This document shows, in pieces, positions 1-11,949 of a stretch of DNA of 64,000 nt; position 1 is the stretch's first letter; every line of letters starts with the position of its first letter. The stretch spans positions 41,374,106 to 41,438,105 of the forward strand of contig CM071573.1 in NCBI GenBank assembly GCA_036426205.1. Direction: 5' to 3'. A program made the translations under genes and the position numbers. The notes beneath the pieces are model-generated. The model was not told where the DNA came from. It worked only from the letters and a program-made list of their open reading frames with translations, and made no database searches. Source of the stretch: Ascaphus truei (lineage: Eukaryota; Chordata; Amphibia; Anura; Ascaphidae).

Positions 1-240
1 CAGAGGAACGAGTGGAGGAACGCAGCATGCGTGTGTGGGAATTTAGCCAGGGTCTAGGGTTAGAAGGGCGAGTGCGGCAGAGAGAAAGTGGGGCATGTAG
101 ATCAAGAGAGGAGGACAAGACAGAGTTGTAGTTCCTGACCAGGTTGTCAGGGTCTGTAGCAGAGCTGAGAGAAAAGAGGGAGGAGCGTAAAGTGGACTCA
201 AAGTCAGGTAAGTGAATAGAGCGCAGGTTTCTGCAGAACC
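1..240 (-). mobile_element. LINE ORF fragment (endonuclease to RT linker)
   Basis: Read on the minus strand from about 175 to 1, the sequence gives DPDNLVRNYNSVLSSSLDLH followed by APLSLC and, later, PSNPRPW. The pattern YN..LSS.LD.HAPL......PW is typical of the segment between the endonuclease and reverse transcriptase of CR1/L2/Rex1-type non-LTR retrotransposons. The fragment is truncated by the window start and has no intact start. Upstream codons (175-240) still read in the same style but with breaks. It is a dead relic in the intron. Confidence 0.7.
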
Positions 241-1139
241 GGGGTGTAGATGGAGGTGGAGAAGGGGAGAAGAGTAAAAAAAATATGCCACTGGTCCCAT
301 CCCCAGGGGTGTACGTATCATTAAATTAATGTAAATCCCACGTCTCAAGGATCTCACCCCCCTCCCCCCCCAAGCAACGTCTCCTGCGGCTGCATTCCAC
401 TGAAATCATGTGTCTCTTTCTGAAATAAATTCTGCTAATCAGACCAGACTTCTGCATATTTTCCCCAGGCTCTCCTTTCTATACAAGTCATTTCATTCTG
501 CTCATAAGGGGGCTTTATCTTTCCCAAAGGGACTCTTGTAACAGGGATCCATTGTACAGCTTATCATAGGAGAGAGTTAAGTAAGATACCCAACAACCTT
601 ACATGCGAAAAGCCAATCATTAGAGCAAGCAATCATTGTGGGTATCCTGTGACAGCTAACCCTGATAACGTGACATTTAAGCAATTTCCTGGTTAGAGTA
701 AGCGCACTAGCTGATAGCAGAGTTTCTCTCAAGGTTTCTTGAGCGAGGAGATTGTTCCTAGATCGTATGTTGCACCTATTATTCTGTTAGTCTCTTGTGC
801 TGAAACAAGAGGACGAGAGTGTCAGAAGGAAAAGGGGAGCATGAACTAATCTATAAAGGATCACCCGAGGATTAATAAGAATGGGGAACAAAACACACGT
901 GCCTGAAAGAGTGAGGTCAGTGGAAAGAGTTGCTGTGAAAGCAGCAGTTTGTGTAGTGTGTCATGGGAAGAGCCAAAAAAACAATACCCTTCGTGTGAAG
1001 AGAGTGCGGAAGAGAGTGCTGCATTGTATTTCTAGTCGTTCTGTATGTTTATTTTATCATTGTTGTCTTGAACATTGCAATGTCACGCACTCTATTTTAT
1101 GTCTCCCATGTTTATTTTGTATTTCTGACTAGCACCCTC

Positions 1140-1373
1140 TCTATCCACCTTTAAGACCCATCTTTAAACACACATCTTTAACGAAGCATATGTGTAGCGC
1201 CGTGGCTGATACTATACATCTCATACATCGACCTTTACCCCTTGCAGGCGCACTTACCCACCCTCCTACTGTCTCTGTACGTTCTTCCTATTTACCACTT
1301 AGATTGTAAGCTCTTCGGAGCAGGGACTCTTTTTCCTAATGTTACTTTTATGTGAATCACTATGTTCATGGAT

Positions 1374-1375
<2 letters not shown>
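1140..1375 (+). mobile_element. LINE-type 3' tail, attgtaagctcttcggagcag family
   Basis: Contains the motif ttagattgtaagctcttcgg followed by agcagggactc and ttcctaatgttac, then an AT microsatellite where an A-rich tail would be. The same block occurs inverted at 21115-21290. Such 3' ends, finishing in a 'tataaataaa' tail in other copies here, fit non-LTR retrotransposons or their SINE partners. Only the 3' end is present. Confidence 0.55.
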
Positions 1376-1414
<39 letters not shown>

Positions 1415-1447
1415 CATACATACATACATACATACATACATACATAC
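1376..1447. repeat. (TA)n and (CATA)n microsatellite
   Basis: A pure TA run from about 1378 to 1407 passes into repeated catacata to 1447. Reading frames across it (poly Ile-Tyr or His-Thr) are artefacts. It directly follows a LINE tail, so it probably grew from that tail. Confidence 0.9.
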
Positions 1448-2002
1448 CATGCTGTTTTAACACTTTCACTGCACCACAAATTTACATGGGTTTCTCTAAT
1501 GGTGTTTTTAAAATGGAAAGAGTATATCGAGGGTTTGTAGTAGTAACCAATTATTTTTGGTATTAGGTGGGACAAGGGGTCATCATTGTCTAATTGAAAG
1601 AAGCTTTAAATAGCTGGAAGTAATCCTCAGTAATATTCTATATTGTTGAATGTCAATTTTTATGGTTGAGTTGCTCGATTTTGACATTTACTTATGTATT
1701 TTTGCAGCCTTAATATGATCTTGCCTCAAATGATGGTGTCTCCTGTATGGAGGAATCGATCAACCCTCCAGTAAATATTCCCAAGCAGACCGTTTCTACA
1801 AATTAAGGGACATTTATTTTCTACTTATATGATATGATGGAAAATATTCTAGGGCATCTATAACTCCATTTCCACATTAAAAATGCCCACATTTTCTAAG
1901 AAATCCCTAATAATGCAGCAGTTATCACAACAAATAATGTAATATCATTCGTGAAAGGTTCAAGGAAAAAAAACTGACAACCATTGGATTTCAAAACCAT
2001 TT

Positions 2003-2230
2003 ATAATAATAATAGCATGTTCTTGTATAGCGCTACTAGTTTTACAGGGACATTTTGCAGGCACAGGTCCCTGCCCGTGGAGCTTACAATCTATGTTTTT
2101 GGTGCCTGAGGCACAGGGAGATAAAGTGACTTGCCCAAGGTCACAAGGAGCCGACACTGGGATCCAGGTTCCCCTGCTTCAAACTCAGCGCCAGAGTCAG
2201 TGTCTCTACTCATTGAGCCGCTCCTTCTCC
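2003..2230 (-). mobile_element. tRNA-derived CORE-SINE, MIR-like, copy 1
   Basis: On the minus strand it starts at 2230 with a tRNA-like head (gagcggctcaatgagtagag), then contains gtgaccttgggcaagtcact, which is the CORE domain shared with mammalian MIR. It continues with ctccctgtgcctcag and gtaagctccacgggcaggga and ends in a taataataa-type tail at 2003. At least five other copies occur in the window. Nearly full length. Confidence 0.8.
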
Positions 2231-2398
2231 CATTTCAGAATGATGTCACATTCCTCTGAATCCGGCACCAGGTCACCCAGAGTAAGCGAGAGGGAGACCC
2301 GGCGCACGCGCTGGAGGAGCAGCACCGGGAGACAGATGTCTCCCAGCAGCACTGCAGCCCTCCCACCCCACGTGGCACAGGCACCCGAGCACTTAAAC

Positions 2399-2420
2399 CC
2401 CCCCCCCCCCCCCCTGGTGT

Positions 2421-2484
<64 letters not shown>

Positions 2485-2583
2485 CTGTATGTGTGTGTGT
2501 GTGTGTGTATTTATTTATCTGTGTGTGTGTGTATCTGTGTGTGTATTTATTTGTGTGTGTATCTGTGTGTGTGTGTGTGTATG
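2399..2583. repeat. Poly-C and (GT)n microsatellite
   Basis: A run of about 16 C followed by a long, slightly interrupted GT tract (2417-2583). The cysteine-valine reading frames across it are spurious. Confidence 0.95.
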
Positions 2584-2635
2584 TGACTATGTGCAGGGAG
2601 CTGCCTGCACGGATCTCCTGCCTTTCCTCCCCCCT

Positions 2636-3230
2636 CCCTCACTGAGAGAGCGTGTCTGAGAGAGTGAGTGAGAGTGTTTCTGAGAGAGTGAGAGACAGTG
2701 TGTCTGAGAGAGTGAGAGAGAGTGTGTCTGAGAAAGTGAGAGAGAGTGTGTCTGAGAAAGTGAGAGAGTGTGTCTGAGAAAGTGAGAGAGTGTGTCTGAG
2801 AAAGTGAGAGAGAGTGTGTCTGAGAGAGTGAGTGAGAGTGTGTCTGAGAGAGTGAGAGAGAGTGTCTGAGAGAGTGAGAGTGAGTGTGTGTCAGAGTGAG
2901 TGTGTGTCAGAGTGAGTGTGTGTCAGAGTGAGTGTGTGCCTGAGAGTGAGTGTGTGCCTGAGAGTGAGTGTGTGCCTGAGAGTGAGTGTGTGTCTGAGAG
3001 TGAGTGTGTGTCTGAGAGTGAGTGTGTGTCTGAGAGTGTGTGTATGTCTGTCTGAGAGAGTGAGTGTGTCTGTCTGAGAGAGTGAGAGAGTGTCTGAGAA
3101 AGTGAGAGAGTGTCTGAGAGAGTGAGAGAGTGTCTGAGAGAGTGAGAGAGTGTCTGAGAGAGTGAGAGTGTCTGAGAGAGTGTCTGAGAGAGTTAGTGTA
3201 TGAGAGAGAGTGAGAGAGTGTCTGAGAGCC
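2636..3230. repeat. GAGAGAGTGTGTCTGA minisatellite
   Basis: About 590 bp of units such as gagagagtgtgtctgagaaa, of variable length (roughly 14-32 bp), purine-rich on the + strand and therefore strand-asymmetric. In the middle (2885-3035) the unit shortens to agtgagtgtgtgtctgag. The Ser-Leu-Thr-His reading frame on the minus strand is an artefact of the repeat. Confidence 0.9.
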
Positions 3231-4236
3231 TCTCCTCCGCCCTCCCCCAAGGCCTCTCCTCCGCCCTCCCCCAATGCCTCTCCGCTGTCCTCCCCCAAGG
3301 ATACATTCATTATTAAATCTCCAGGCAAAAGGCAGTTTCTAGGCGACAAATATTGACAGTCAAACTGATTTTGAAAAATAAACATTTAAAGATGTACTTA
3401 TGGACTCTAAGGAATAAATCGGTGCTTAATCTTTGGGTGCATATCTGATTAAATCCGAGGCATTATTAAACCCCTGTTCTGCCAGGTCCCGCACCTCTTT
3501 GCCGCGTGCTGCAGGCTTTTCTTAAAGGATTTCATTTGATGGCATTACTGGTTTAAACATGCAGCCCCGTGTAGAAGTAAATGAACTGGTGGCAGTAACG
3601 TGTTTAATAGATCAGGGTTGTTAACCATTTTTGAATGTTGCCTTGGACATGTTTGGTGACATTTGTAAATTGAGATTATGGGAGTTGTCGCATCCTGTGC
3701 CCCAACTGATTAAGAGGGAGGGGGACCAGCTTAAATTGGATTACTTTGGATTTGCAGCGAGAGAATCAATGACAGTTTTCAAAATTGATCTAAAATGCTT
3801 GTCTAATTATTTTGAAAGCACGGACATCCCCAAAGTTTCATCTGTTCCACCTGTCATTGTTCTGTTTGCTTCTAAGTGGGATTGCACCAGTAAAACCTGT
3901 GGGTTCCTTCGTGCCTGTCTAACATTTGCACTCACTACGAACTGAACTATATCTCTATATACGTGGGCTTTATAAATGTTTTACTTGAAATGACATTTAT
4001 ATTTCCTGGTAAAATATATTAACCCATGCACTGCCAGGGAGTCATGTCAAGCATTCCAGCCTCCGCAAAGTTTATTCAGTGTCCAGCTGATGTAAAAAGT
4101 CATTTAAATTCAGCGTAAGACGGTAAAACAAAAGACATTTTAAAACCCGGGGTTTGGAAAAGAATGAGACGGAGTGAACCTTTAAATGTGCAACTTCCTA
4201 TACGGACAAATACCATTTGTCTCTCTTGTTGTCCAG

Positions 4237-4330
4237 GGATGGGTCTCCTTACTGTGAAAAGGACTACCAGCTGCAGTTTGGGGTGAAATGTGAGGCGTGC
4301 CACGAATTCATCACCGGGAAAGTGCTGGAG
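4237..4330 (+). CDS. ABLIM1: ABLIM1 exon: end of LIM3 and start of LIM4
   Basis: Actin-binding LIM protein; the family links F-actin to signalling partners through four N-terminal LIM zinc domains and a C-terminal villin headpiece. The exon follows a cag acceptor at 4234-4236 and ends at gag|gtaagt. Its first base completes a codon from an upstream exon outside the window, then 31 codons follow. It begins DGSPYCEKDY, where Cys and Asp are the last zinc ligands of LIM3, and continues with CEACHEFITGKVLE, whose C-x2-C is the first ligand pair of LIM4. It ends in phase 0, matching the next exon. The coding sequence is intact. Assignment to ABLIM1 rather than ABLIM2 or ABLIM3 comes mostly from the linker exons further on. 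Confidence 0.92.
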
Positions 4331-4872
4331 GTAAGTGCAGATTCATCGCTGAATTCCTGTGTAAAGGGGGGGGGGGGGCTGCGGAAAGGACAACTTATCA
4401 CACTGTACCAGCGCTGTCTAGGCTTGTGTGTGTTTTGTGTGTTGTTAAGGAGGCTCACAGCTCACTTGTGCTTTACCTGTGTTCTATGCGGCTTGTTAAT
4501 CGGGAGGCTCACGGCCGATAACACAATATTAACCGTCATCACTTGGATGCCTGCAAAACATTGCAAAACAAACCGGTTTGGGCTCCTGCTGAATAAGATG
4601 GTTAAATGTGAAGTTTCATTTGTACAGTGCAACAACAACAAAAAAAAACAACCGTATGCCATCCCAACTCTTTCATCCTGGATGTGTGCTTCAGGGGTTT
4701 TCTACCGGACGGTTAGTTTGTGGCAGGTAACCAGTTTCTAAAATTGTCTGTAAAGGACCTGGCACATGTGCATACGGAAGGTCTTAGCCTTGTGATTTGG
4801 CAAATAATAATTAGAATTATTAAACACAACCAGGTAACAAGGTGAGTCCCTACAAACTATCGGTGTCTAGAA

Positions 4873-5061
4873 TATTAATAGCATGTTTTTGTATAGCGCT
4901 GCTAGATTTCCGTAGCGCTTTACAGAGACATTTTGCAGGCACAGTCCCTGCCCCGTAGAGCTTACAATCTATGTTTTTGTGTGTGTCCAAGGTCACCAGG
5001 AATCAAACCAGGTACCTCTACTTCAAACAGTGCCAGTCACTCACTGAGCCGCTCCTTCTCC
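4873..5061 (-). mobile_element. CORE-SINE, copy 2
   Basis: Same family as 2003-2230, with gtatagcgctgctag, a duplicated 'tagcgctttacagagacatt' segment and the core (ccaaggtcacc on the + strand). Ends at the tRNA-like head cactgagccgctccttctcc. The CORE segment is shortened by a small deletion near 4985. Confidence 0.75.
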
Positions 5062-5131
5062 ATAACTAGGTTTTGCAGTACTGTACACTAATGGCTTGTC
5101 TCCTGTTCTGAATGTGATTGATCCCCTACAC

Positions 5132-5323
5132 CAGGAGTGGCCAACTCCAGTCCTCAAGGGCCACCCACAGGTCAGCTTTTACGGATATTCCTGCTTCAGC
5201 ACAGGTGGATCAGTCAAAGGATATTCCTGCTTCAGCACTGATTGATCCACCTGTGCTGAATCAGGGATATCCTTAAAATCTGACCTGTGGGAGGCCCTTG
5301 AGGACTGGAGTTGGCCACCCCAG
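5132..5323. mobile_element. Palindromic hAT MITE, copy a
   Basis: A near-perfect inverted repeat whose arms read ggccaactccagtcctcaag and, mirrored, cttgaggactggagttggcc; the inner arms read ttcagcacaggtgg. It is flanked by ccctacac (5124-5131) and ccctaaac (5324-5331), a 7/8 match, as expected for the 8-bp duplication of hAT transposons. It has no coding capacity. This is the commonest repeat in the window, with at least 12 copies. Confidence 0.85.
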
Positions 5324-5892
5324 CCCTAAACGGAATTGCTCCTAGATCCCGTCTCCCTTAGGTTAGTGATCAATAGGAGGCGCTCTGCAGTAATAGACAT
5401 ATTGGAGGCTTCAAAATTGGTGCAAAAAACAGCTCCATGTTTCTAAAAATAAAACAAAAATAGGCGTAATAGGAGTTTTTCCTATTAGACGTCTGGTGCA
5501 TTTCCTTTTTTTTTTTAAATATTTTTTTTTATATGCCAGTCATATTTTGTGAATTGTATTCATAATAAAACATTACAATTTAGCATGCGTTGAACTTGAT
5601 GTACGTATGCCTTTTTTCAACCTCCTCTACTATGTAACAATACAATCAAAGGTGGATCCATTCATATGTTTATAATCAAGGAGAGGAGGAATACAGAAAG
5701 GAAAATAAATGGTGCAAATGTTTTGCAGTCAGTGGACAGTGGACTCCATTGAATTTAAGATGGTCCTCTCTGCCACATTAGGGGGGGGGGGGTTATTAGC
5801 TAAAGTCACCTGGCTGCAAAACCCACAACAAGCAAAGAAAGTGAATCCCATTGAATGGAATTGGAGTTTTTCTTTTAATGAATCTGGTGCAA

Positions 5893-6035
5893 TACTTTCC
5901 CACGGGTTCCCACTGCCTCACACGGGTTTCCACAGCTTCCCACGGACTCCTGTGGGTTTTCCACGGGTTCCCACTGCTTGCCAGGTGCTCCTACTGCTTC
6001 CCACAGGCTCCCACTGCTTCCTACGGTTCCCTCCC
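5893..6035. repeat. Degenerate CCCACTGCTTCCCACGG repeat
   Basis: About seven imperfect units of roughly 20 bp, each a variant of cccactgcttcccacgggtt. Probably a decayed minisatellite. Open frames over it are spurious. Confidence 0.7.
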
Positions 6036-6184
6036 CAGTTTTGAATCCAGGAGAATATAGTAAATATCTCCTGAGAGACTTGCTTACAACATCATTAAGT
6101 ACAAACTTCAGAGTATTGGGAATTAAGGTTTTTAGCATTAGTCCCACATCCTCTACAATGTATTTATTATTTATTTTAATAATC

Positions 6185-7255
6185 AAATGTTTTACCAGGA
6201 AGTAATACATTGAGAGTTACCTCTCGTTTTCAAGTATGTCCTGGGCACAGAGTTATGATGACAAATACATTGTTACAAATACATAGTTACAATGAGTGAA
6301 AAGGGTTATACATTACATTATGTACACGACATTGCATGCACAGTTAAAGATCATATATATTATAGGCGTATGTAACAGTTACAGACCAGACTAAAATGTG
6401 AGACAGCTTTAGTTTTGAAAGAACTTAGACTGGTGGTGGATGTGAGAGTCTCCGGTAGGTTGTTCCAGTTTTGGGGTGCATGGTAAGAGGAGGAGCGGAC
6501 GGATACTTTGTTGAGCCTTGGGACCATGAACAGTCTTTTGGAGTCAGATCTCAGATAAGTGCTGCATATGGTAGGGGCGAGGAGCTTGTTCAGATAGGTG
6601 GGTAGTTCTTATCTATCAAGTGATGACCAATCTAGTTCTTTGAACATTTCGCAGTGATGTGTGTAGTAGTTTCATTGGAGGACAAAGCGGCATATTGAGT
6701 TGTAGAGGGTATCAAGTTTGCCAAGGTGAGTTTGGGGTGCCGTGCCATATACTATGTCTCCATAGTCTATAATTGGCATCAGCATCTGCTGTGCGATGCA
6801 TTTTCTGACCAGCAGACTTAGGGAGGATTTGTTCCTATATAGTATACCTAGATTGGCATAGGTTTTGGATGGCAGGGTACCAATGTGCAACCCAAATGTT
6901 AGATGGGAGTCAAACCATATGCCCAAATATTTGAAACTAGTACAGGGGCTAGGATAGTATTAGTGTTGGTTCTGATCTGTTGCTCCTTCATTGGAAGCTT
7001 TAGAAATTTAGCCTTGGACCCAAATTACATTGTTATAGTCTTGTCAGTGTTTAAAAACAGTTTGTTTTGGGAAATCCAATGTTCAAGTTTCAAAGTCAGA
7101 TTGAAGTATGTGTCCAAGGTCAGAGAGGCTATGGCTGTGTGCATGTAAGATTGTGTCATCCGCATCAATGTGTACTGAGGCTCCCTTACAAGCTGTAGGA
7201 AGATCATTAATGAACACCGGGTTGAACCTGAAGTTACTTTCTTAGCGGTGTACAT
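6185..7255 (-). pseudogene. Decayed LINE reverse transcriptase, 3' half
   Basis: On the minus strand, 7230-7130 encodes FINDLPTACKGASVHIDADD and TILHAHSH, the reverse transcriptase active-site region with the Asp-Asp pair. Downstream, in other frames, come TYFNLTLKLEHWISQNK and the conserved C-terminal block LGILYRNKSSLSLLVRKCI with MLMPIIDYGDIVYGTA. This order is standard for L2/CR1/Rex1-like non-LTR elements. The open frames are broken by frameshifts, so it is dead. The 3' UTR contains tgtgcccaggac-type sequence and ends near 6185 (aataaataataaa reading outward). The 5' half is missing. Confidence 0.8.
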
Positions 7256-7953
7256 ATAGTATTGTGTTACTGCAAAACATCCTTATTGAGATAGTAACTT
7301 TTCCATGGTTTTGTAAATCACCCACTTGTGTAAGAGGATTAGGTCACCCAGTTTGCCACTAGGGGGTGGCAGTACAACAATACAATACAGTATAGAGGAG
7401 AAAACCTTTTTGTCTCCTATGCTGGTGTCTGAGGACCAAGTCACTGTGTGCAGAGTGCAGGAGGGTGCAGCTAATGGAGGATGTACAGCAAACATACTCC
7501 ATCTTTTATTTAAAGGTGCAGTCTCTATTACTAAATAAATAGAACATTTTTGGAGCTGTTGCCTTATTTCAAGCCTTTTGTTACTATATTTATTGGAGCC
7601 ATTTTCAAGAATATTATATAAAATAATGTTTTTGTTACCAATAAAATGTATGTTACCCAGACTCCCTGACTGCAGTGGAAGCATTGTATGCTAAGAGATA
7701 ATGGGGAGAGGCAGGTTGTGAAGTTGTCTGAGACGTGGGAATCTGCTCAAAAATGATTATTTGCTGTTACAAATAAAATAGGATATAATTGAATAAAACA
7801 TTAGTGCAACTGAGTCTCTTGGTCTCATTTAATTGCGTGAGCTAGTTGGAGGAGCACGATGAACTGTCTGTTTTTTGGTTCAAACGCGCATCTTCTATGT
7901 ATGACAAGAGGCAAGCTAAGAAGGGTGGGGAGCCTGTTGAAGGATCATTCAAA

Positions 7954-8123
7954 CAGGGGCGCTCAACTCCAGCCCTTATGCCCCCAAAGGTCAGGTTTTC
8001 AGTATATCCCTGCTTCAGCACAGGTGGCTCAGTCTTTGACTGAGCCTCTGATTGAGCCATCTGTGTTGAAGCTGGGATATCCTGAAAACCTGAGCTGTTG
8101 GGAGGTTTTGAGGTTGAGAACCT
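7954..8123. mobile_element. Palindromic hAT MITE, copy b
   Basis: Begins caggggcgctcaactccag and has the mirrored inner arms cttcagcacaggtggctcag and ctgagcctctgattgagcca. The right arm is more diverged than the left. No clear target duplication. Confidence 0.75.
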
Positions 8124-8213
8124 GTACTGCAAATGTTAACCCTTGTGTGGCTGAGTGATCAGCGTGATAGAGTCCTGCGCTACTGAGGTTCCCAAAAAGA
8201 GCTTGCTGGGGTT

Positions 8214-8440
8214 TTGTAATGGTGAAATGACCAGTGTTACTTCGTGTTTTTTCCAGGGGATTTAAATGACCATCCAATAGGCAAAACAAAGTGTGACTTT
8301 TACTGGAGGGAGATTTAAAACCGGTAACTTCACTGCTTAGTATCTTGGGGATCTGGGGGTCCTCAGAGCTAAAAAATACTCTGCTTAGCGCTAGAGGGGA
8401 TCCCCCTGCTAAAAAAAAACCCAAGCAGATGGGATTACTG
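8214..8440. repeat. Fragment related to the TTAA element family
   Basis: The segment gggagatttaaaaccggtaa with cttcactgcttagtatct and a later ctcagagctaaaaaat matches, in order, the interior of the 50463-50852 element. No terminal repeats or TTAA pair could be placed, so it is a fragment. Confidence 0.45.
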
Positions 8441-9053
8441 ATTTAATATTTTCATAGTGACTAAAATGTTTTGGGAAGTTTTGACGATCTTTACTGAATC
8501 TCTTTAGTGTTTGTAAACGTGTTGTAAATGTGTTCTTACACCGTTCTTTTCCTTTTGGTCTTTAAACTAGTTATGCTGCCAGTATTGGCCCAAGAGATAA
8601 AGGGGTGGAAAAATAAATACCGTCTGAAAAAAATATATACTTTTCAGAAGTAATATATAAGTTAATAAGTTACTTTAAGAGTAAATAAATCTAGCTAAGG
8701 AAGCTTATTACTTTACACTATGTCCTTTAAAAAAGGCATGAAGAAATAGAAAGAGTGGAAATACGGAGCAATATATCCCGCCGCCATACGAAATCTTTTA
8801 TGATAATACTCTTTGCAAGCCTACTCCAGTGCGCACAGCAGCAGAACTCGTTCATTCCTTTAGAAAGGCAGTTTGACGTATACACTGCCTTCTTTACATT
8901 TACGGAACCGTAGCCGCAGGGGTTACCGGGACAGTCGGTACACACCGCAGGTCTTCTCTAAGTGGGTTTTCTTTTTTACTTATATGCCTTTAGTCTATTC
9001 ATTAAGTGCGTTTTACAAAATATAGAAGAAAGTAGGTTGAACGGCCACTTTAA

Positions 9054-9461
9054 AGCAGCAATCCAAGCCGGATTGAAGCAGAGGGTCTCCGGAGCGGTAC
9101 CCCAATAATTTCAGCTTCGGGGACCCCCTGCTTCCCGAGATTTTTACTTCCGTAGGGGATGCCGGTTGCCGCTTTGCTCAGCTACCCGGGCATTATGGCG
9201 GCTTTTCAGAGCTCCCGCGCCGTGCGGGCCAATAGGGAGCCGTGACGTCATCAGGTTGGGCTTCCTATTGGCCCGCATGACACGGGAGCTTTAAACCCCA
9301 GTTAGCTCAGCCGGCGCCCTTTATGGCGTAAGTATCTCCAGAAGCAGGGGGCTCCAGGAGCTGAAATAAACGGGGTTCTGCTCCAGAGACCCCCTGCTTC
9401 AATCCGGTGACAAGGAATAAAAAATAAATATATATATATTTAAAGCGCTAGTATTCCTCCT
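9054..9461. mobile_element. TTAA-flanked foldback element
   Basis: Bounded by TTAA at 9050-9053 and 9462-9465. The ends read agcagcaatccaag and, inverted from the right, aggaggaatactag. Inner arms ggattgaagcagagggtctc and gagaccccctgcttcaatcc are near-complementary, so it is a hairpin. TTAA targets are used by piggyBac and Kolobok transposons; no transposase is present. GC-rich centre (9160-9320). Confidence 0.6.
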
Positions 9462-10139
9462 TTAAAAGGATCTCTGGTTTGGTTGGAGTTTTTAAATAAG
9501 ATATCTCCTTAAAAATGGTTAAACCCCAATTCCAAGGATTAATTAATGCATGAATCCTTACTACAGTACTGTAAGTGGGTCACCTGCGCCATGTATTAAT
9601 GCAGAAATTACTATCCTCACAGGCAGATCTCTAACAGAATATCTAACACCAAAAGCGGTGGATTAAAAAGGATAAATCTGTCTTGCTCCGAGCGATGAGA
9701 TCTATATGTGGGCCGTAAAACACGTTGTCAAGGAAACAGAGGTCACTGATCCTTCCCGGGGCCCCTCACAGGACGGGGACAAGAAATAGTTGAAAATCAG
9801 CCATTTCCTGCTGGCTTTGAACGGGAGGCTTTTCTCACAGTGCACATCGGAATATTTCCTTATTGTATACGTGCGTCTCACAGGAACGCAGACCAGCTTG
9901 TATTGTTACCCGGAGTCCCGGGTAAGGGCCAAAGTGGAAAGAATCAAACTGACCAACTGACCAGTTTTGTTGAGGATGAGGAATATGATCTCATCTGCTC
10001 AGCACTTGGGCTGAGATGTAACTCAAGGGGAAAAGAGAAATAATACCTTTAGCAATGTCTCAGAGCTTGTTAAATAGGAAGAGTTGGTTAGCCATTCTGA
10101 CGGAAATATTGGGATTTCAATGTGGGATTGTAACTTAGA

Positions 10140-10390
10140 TGGAGGTTGGAGTTGCTCAGACACGGACTCTGGGAACAATTACCTGGTTCAAATCCCGGGG
10201 TCAGCTCCTTTTGACCTTGGGCAAGTCCCTTTATCTCCCTGTGCCAAAATCACAGATTGTAAACTCTCCTGGGCATGGACTGTGTGTGTAACATTCCTAC
10301 GCGCTGCGTACCGCGCACTATGCTGTCATTGTGACGCGCTCATTGGGAGAAAAGCGCCATATGAAATAAAGTTATCATTATTATTATTAG
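10140..10390 (+). mobile_element. CORE-SINE, copy 3 (with clear B box)
   Basis: Contains the polymerase III B-box-like ggttcaaatcccggg (10187-10201), then tgaccttgggcaagtccctt, the MIR-type CORE, then agattgtaaactctcctggg. It ends at ttatcattattattattag, the ATT tail typical of the family. The B box and the core in the right order make this the best evidence for a tRNA origin. Confidence 0.8.
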
Positions 10391-11949
10391 ATTGTTTTCC
10401 CCTCCAGAGTAATGGGGATTGTGAGACATTGTTGTATATTTGCAACATCTCTCCACATACCTCTGCTGACAATGAAAACGCACTACACCCTAATTATGCT
10501 TCCGCCGCCACCACCAGAATTAATTTAAAGGCTTACACCCCTGGAGTACCTACGCCCCCAGGAAGATGAACAAATTCCCAATTTGCAAATTCCCAATTTG
10601 TCCAAAAAGAAGGACGGTCGCTTCAAAGGTAGTAGGTTGAATTATAGCTCAAAGACAGTACTAACTACATTTTAGATTTAATATAACAGAAGGGTGTTAC
10701 ACTGCTTGTTACAGAAAAAAAGGATTACCAAATTACATACAGTAAAAGTAGGGTTAGTTTATTAAAATAAAAGAATAGAAATTAAACCTATATGTTACTA
10801 GCAATCCTAGTGTAGGTTTCCACGGGGGGAAGGGTCGTCTTTCCGTACCCCCAGAATAAGTCTATAAATTGAAATCTCAATCCTGAATCTTTATACCCCG
10901 AAACGCTTTGTGTGAGAGACGCCAGATCCCTTGACAGGCATTTTGGGTGGGACCTTGACGCCTGGTGGTCACTTTATCTTGTCCACGGACACTTTTACGA
11001 CCTCCAGTCTAAGAGGTTGGGATTCATTTATTTTAGCTCTGATCATAGTGGCACGCAGTCACCGTGACGCCATTTGCGCCCGTTTACTCTGCATGATGCC
11101 AATGGCCCAATGTGCGTTCAAACCTTCTCCTACTGGAATACCATCGCTTTGCCAATGCAAACAGCCTCTCTGCCAAACGGGTCCAAAAGATTCTGTTTTC
11201 CAGTATCTCATAATCAGGAGATTCATTATTTCATAATCAATAATTATTGATGACACGTGATTCATTAATCAATAATTATTTCATAATCGCTCGGCCGTAA
11301 TAATTAAAGATAAAGCTTCTATACACATGTTGAAATAAGGTCATTTTGCCCAGAATACATTACAATGGCATGATGTAATTTATGATGGCGTCATGTTATT
11401 AAGAGATGAGACAATGTATTATTTTATGACCCATTTTATACTCCCATTTAATTACATTGGCTATAAAATGCCTATCAGGCCACGTGTGACCACTTAATAA
11501 TGTCACGGCGTTGCGAACTGCAGTAGATGCGGAGCAATGTGTTGCAAGCCTTCTCTGGCAGTGTAAAGGTTAAATACTTTCAGTCCAATTGAAGGAATCT
11601 CTTTAAAAAGTTTTACAGCACACATTTTTCGGGTGATTCATATAGCAGAAGACACCCGCCTTTCCATGCTTCCTGCAGTGACCTTTTCCTCTTATCCTTA
11701 TGCTGCTGCCCTCCAGAAATATCTTCTTATACGTTTATCACCTTGAGCCAACTTTTAAAATGGCTGCCACCTATCATTAAGCCCTGTATTAGAAACAAAG
11801 CCTTGAATAAAAGTGCTTCTTCTAGGATTCCTAATGAGGGTTGGAAAGTAAAAAGAATATGAGAACATGTATTTTTAATACGTTTTGGGACTTTGTGCTC
11901 CCCTCTTTTTTGGGGGGGAGGGGGGGCGGGAGAGGAAGTACTGCAGTGT

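Larger units (their letters stand above)
1..4236. other. Upstream ABLIM1 intron (3' part)
   Basis: Non-coding. It holds a LINE coding fragment, a LINE 3' tail, AT/CATA and GT microsatellites, a CORE-SINE and a GA-rich minisatellite, listed separately. At 3232-3300 a cctctcctccgccctccccc-like unit occurs three times. I see nothing assignable at about 245-1140, 1450-2000 and 3300-4230. Confidence 0.8.

Noticed and set aside
2093..2659. 188-residue and 74-residue Cys-Val-rich frames
   Set aside because: Produced by the GT microsatellite and the SINE beside it; no splice or start context.
2891..3385. 164-residue Ser-Leu-Thr-His frame on the minus strand
   Set aside because: Translation of the GA/GT minisatellite.
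10187..10201. tRNA gene suggested by a B-box-like sequence
   Set aside because: No cloverleaf can be drawn; it is the B box of a CORE-SINE.
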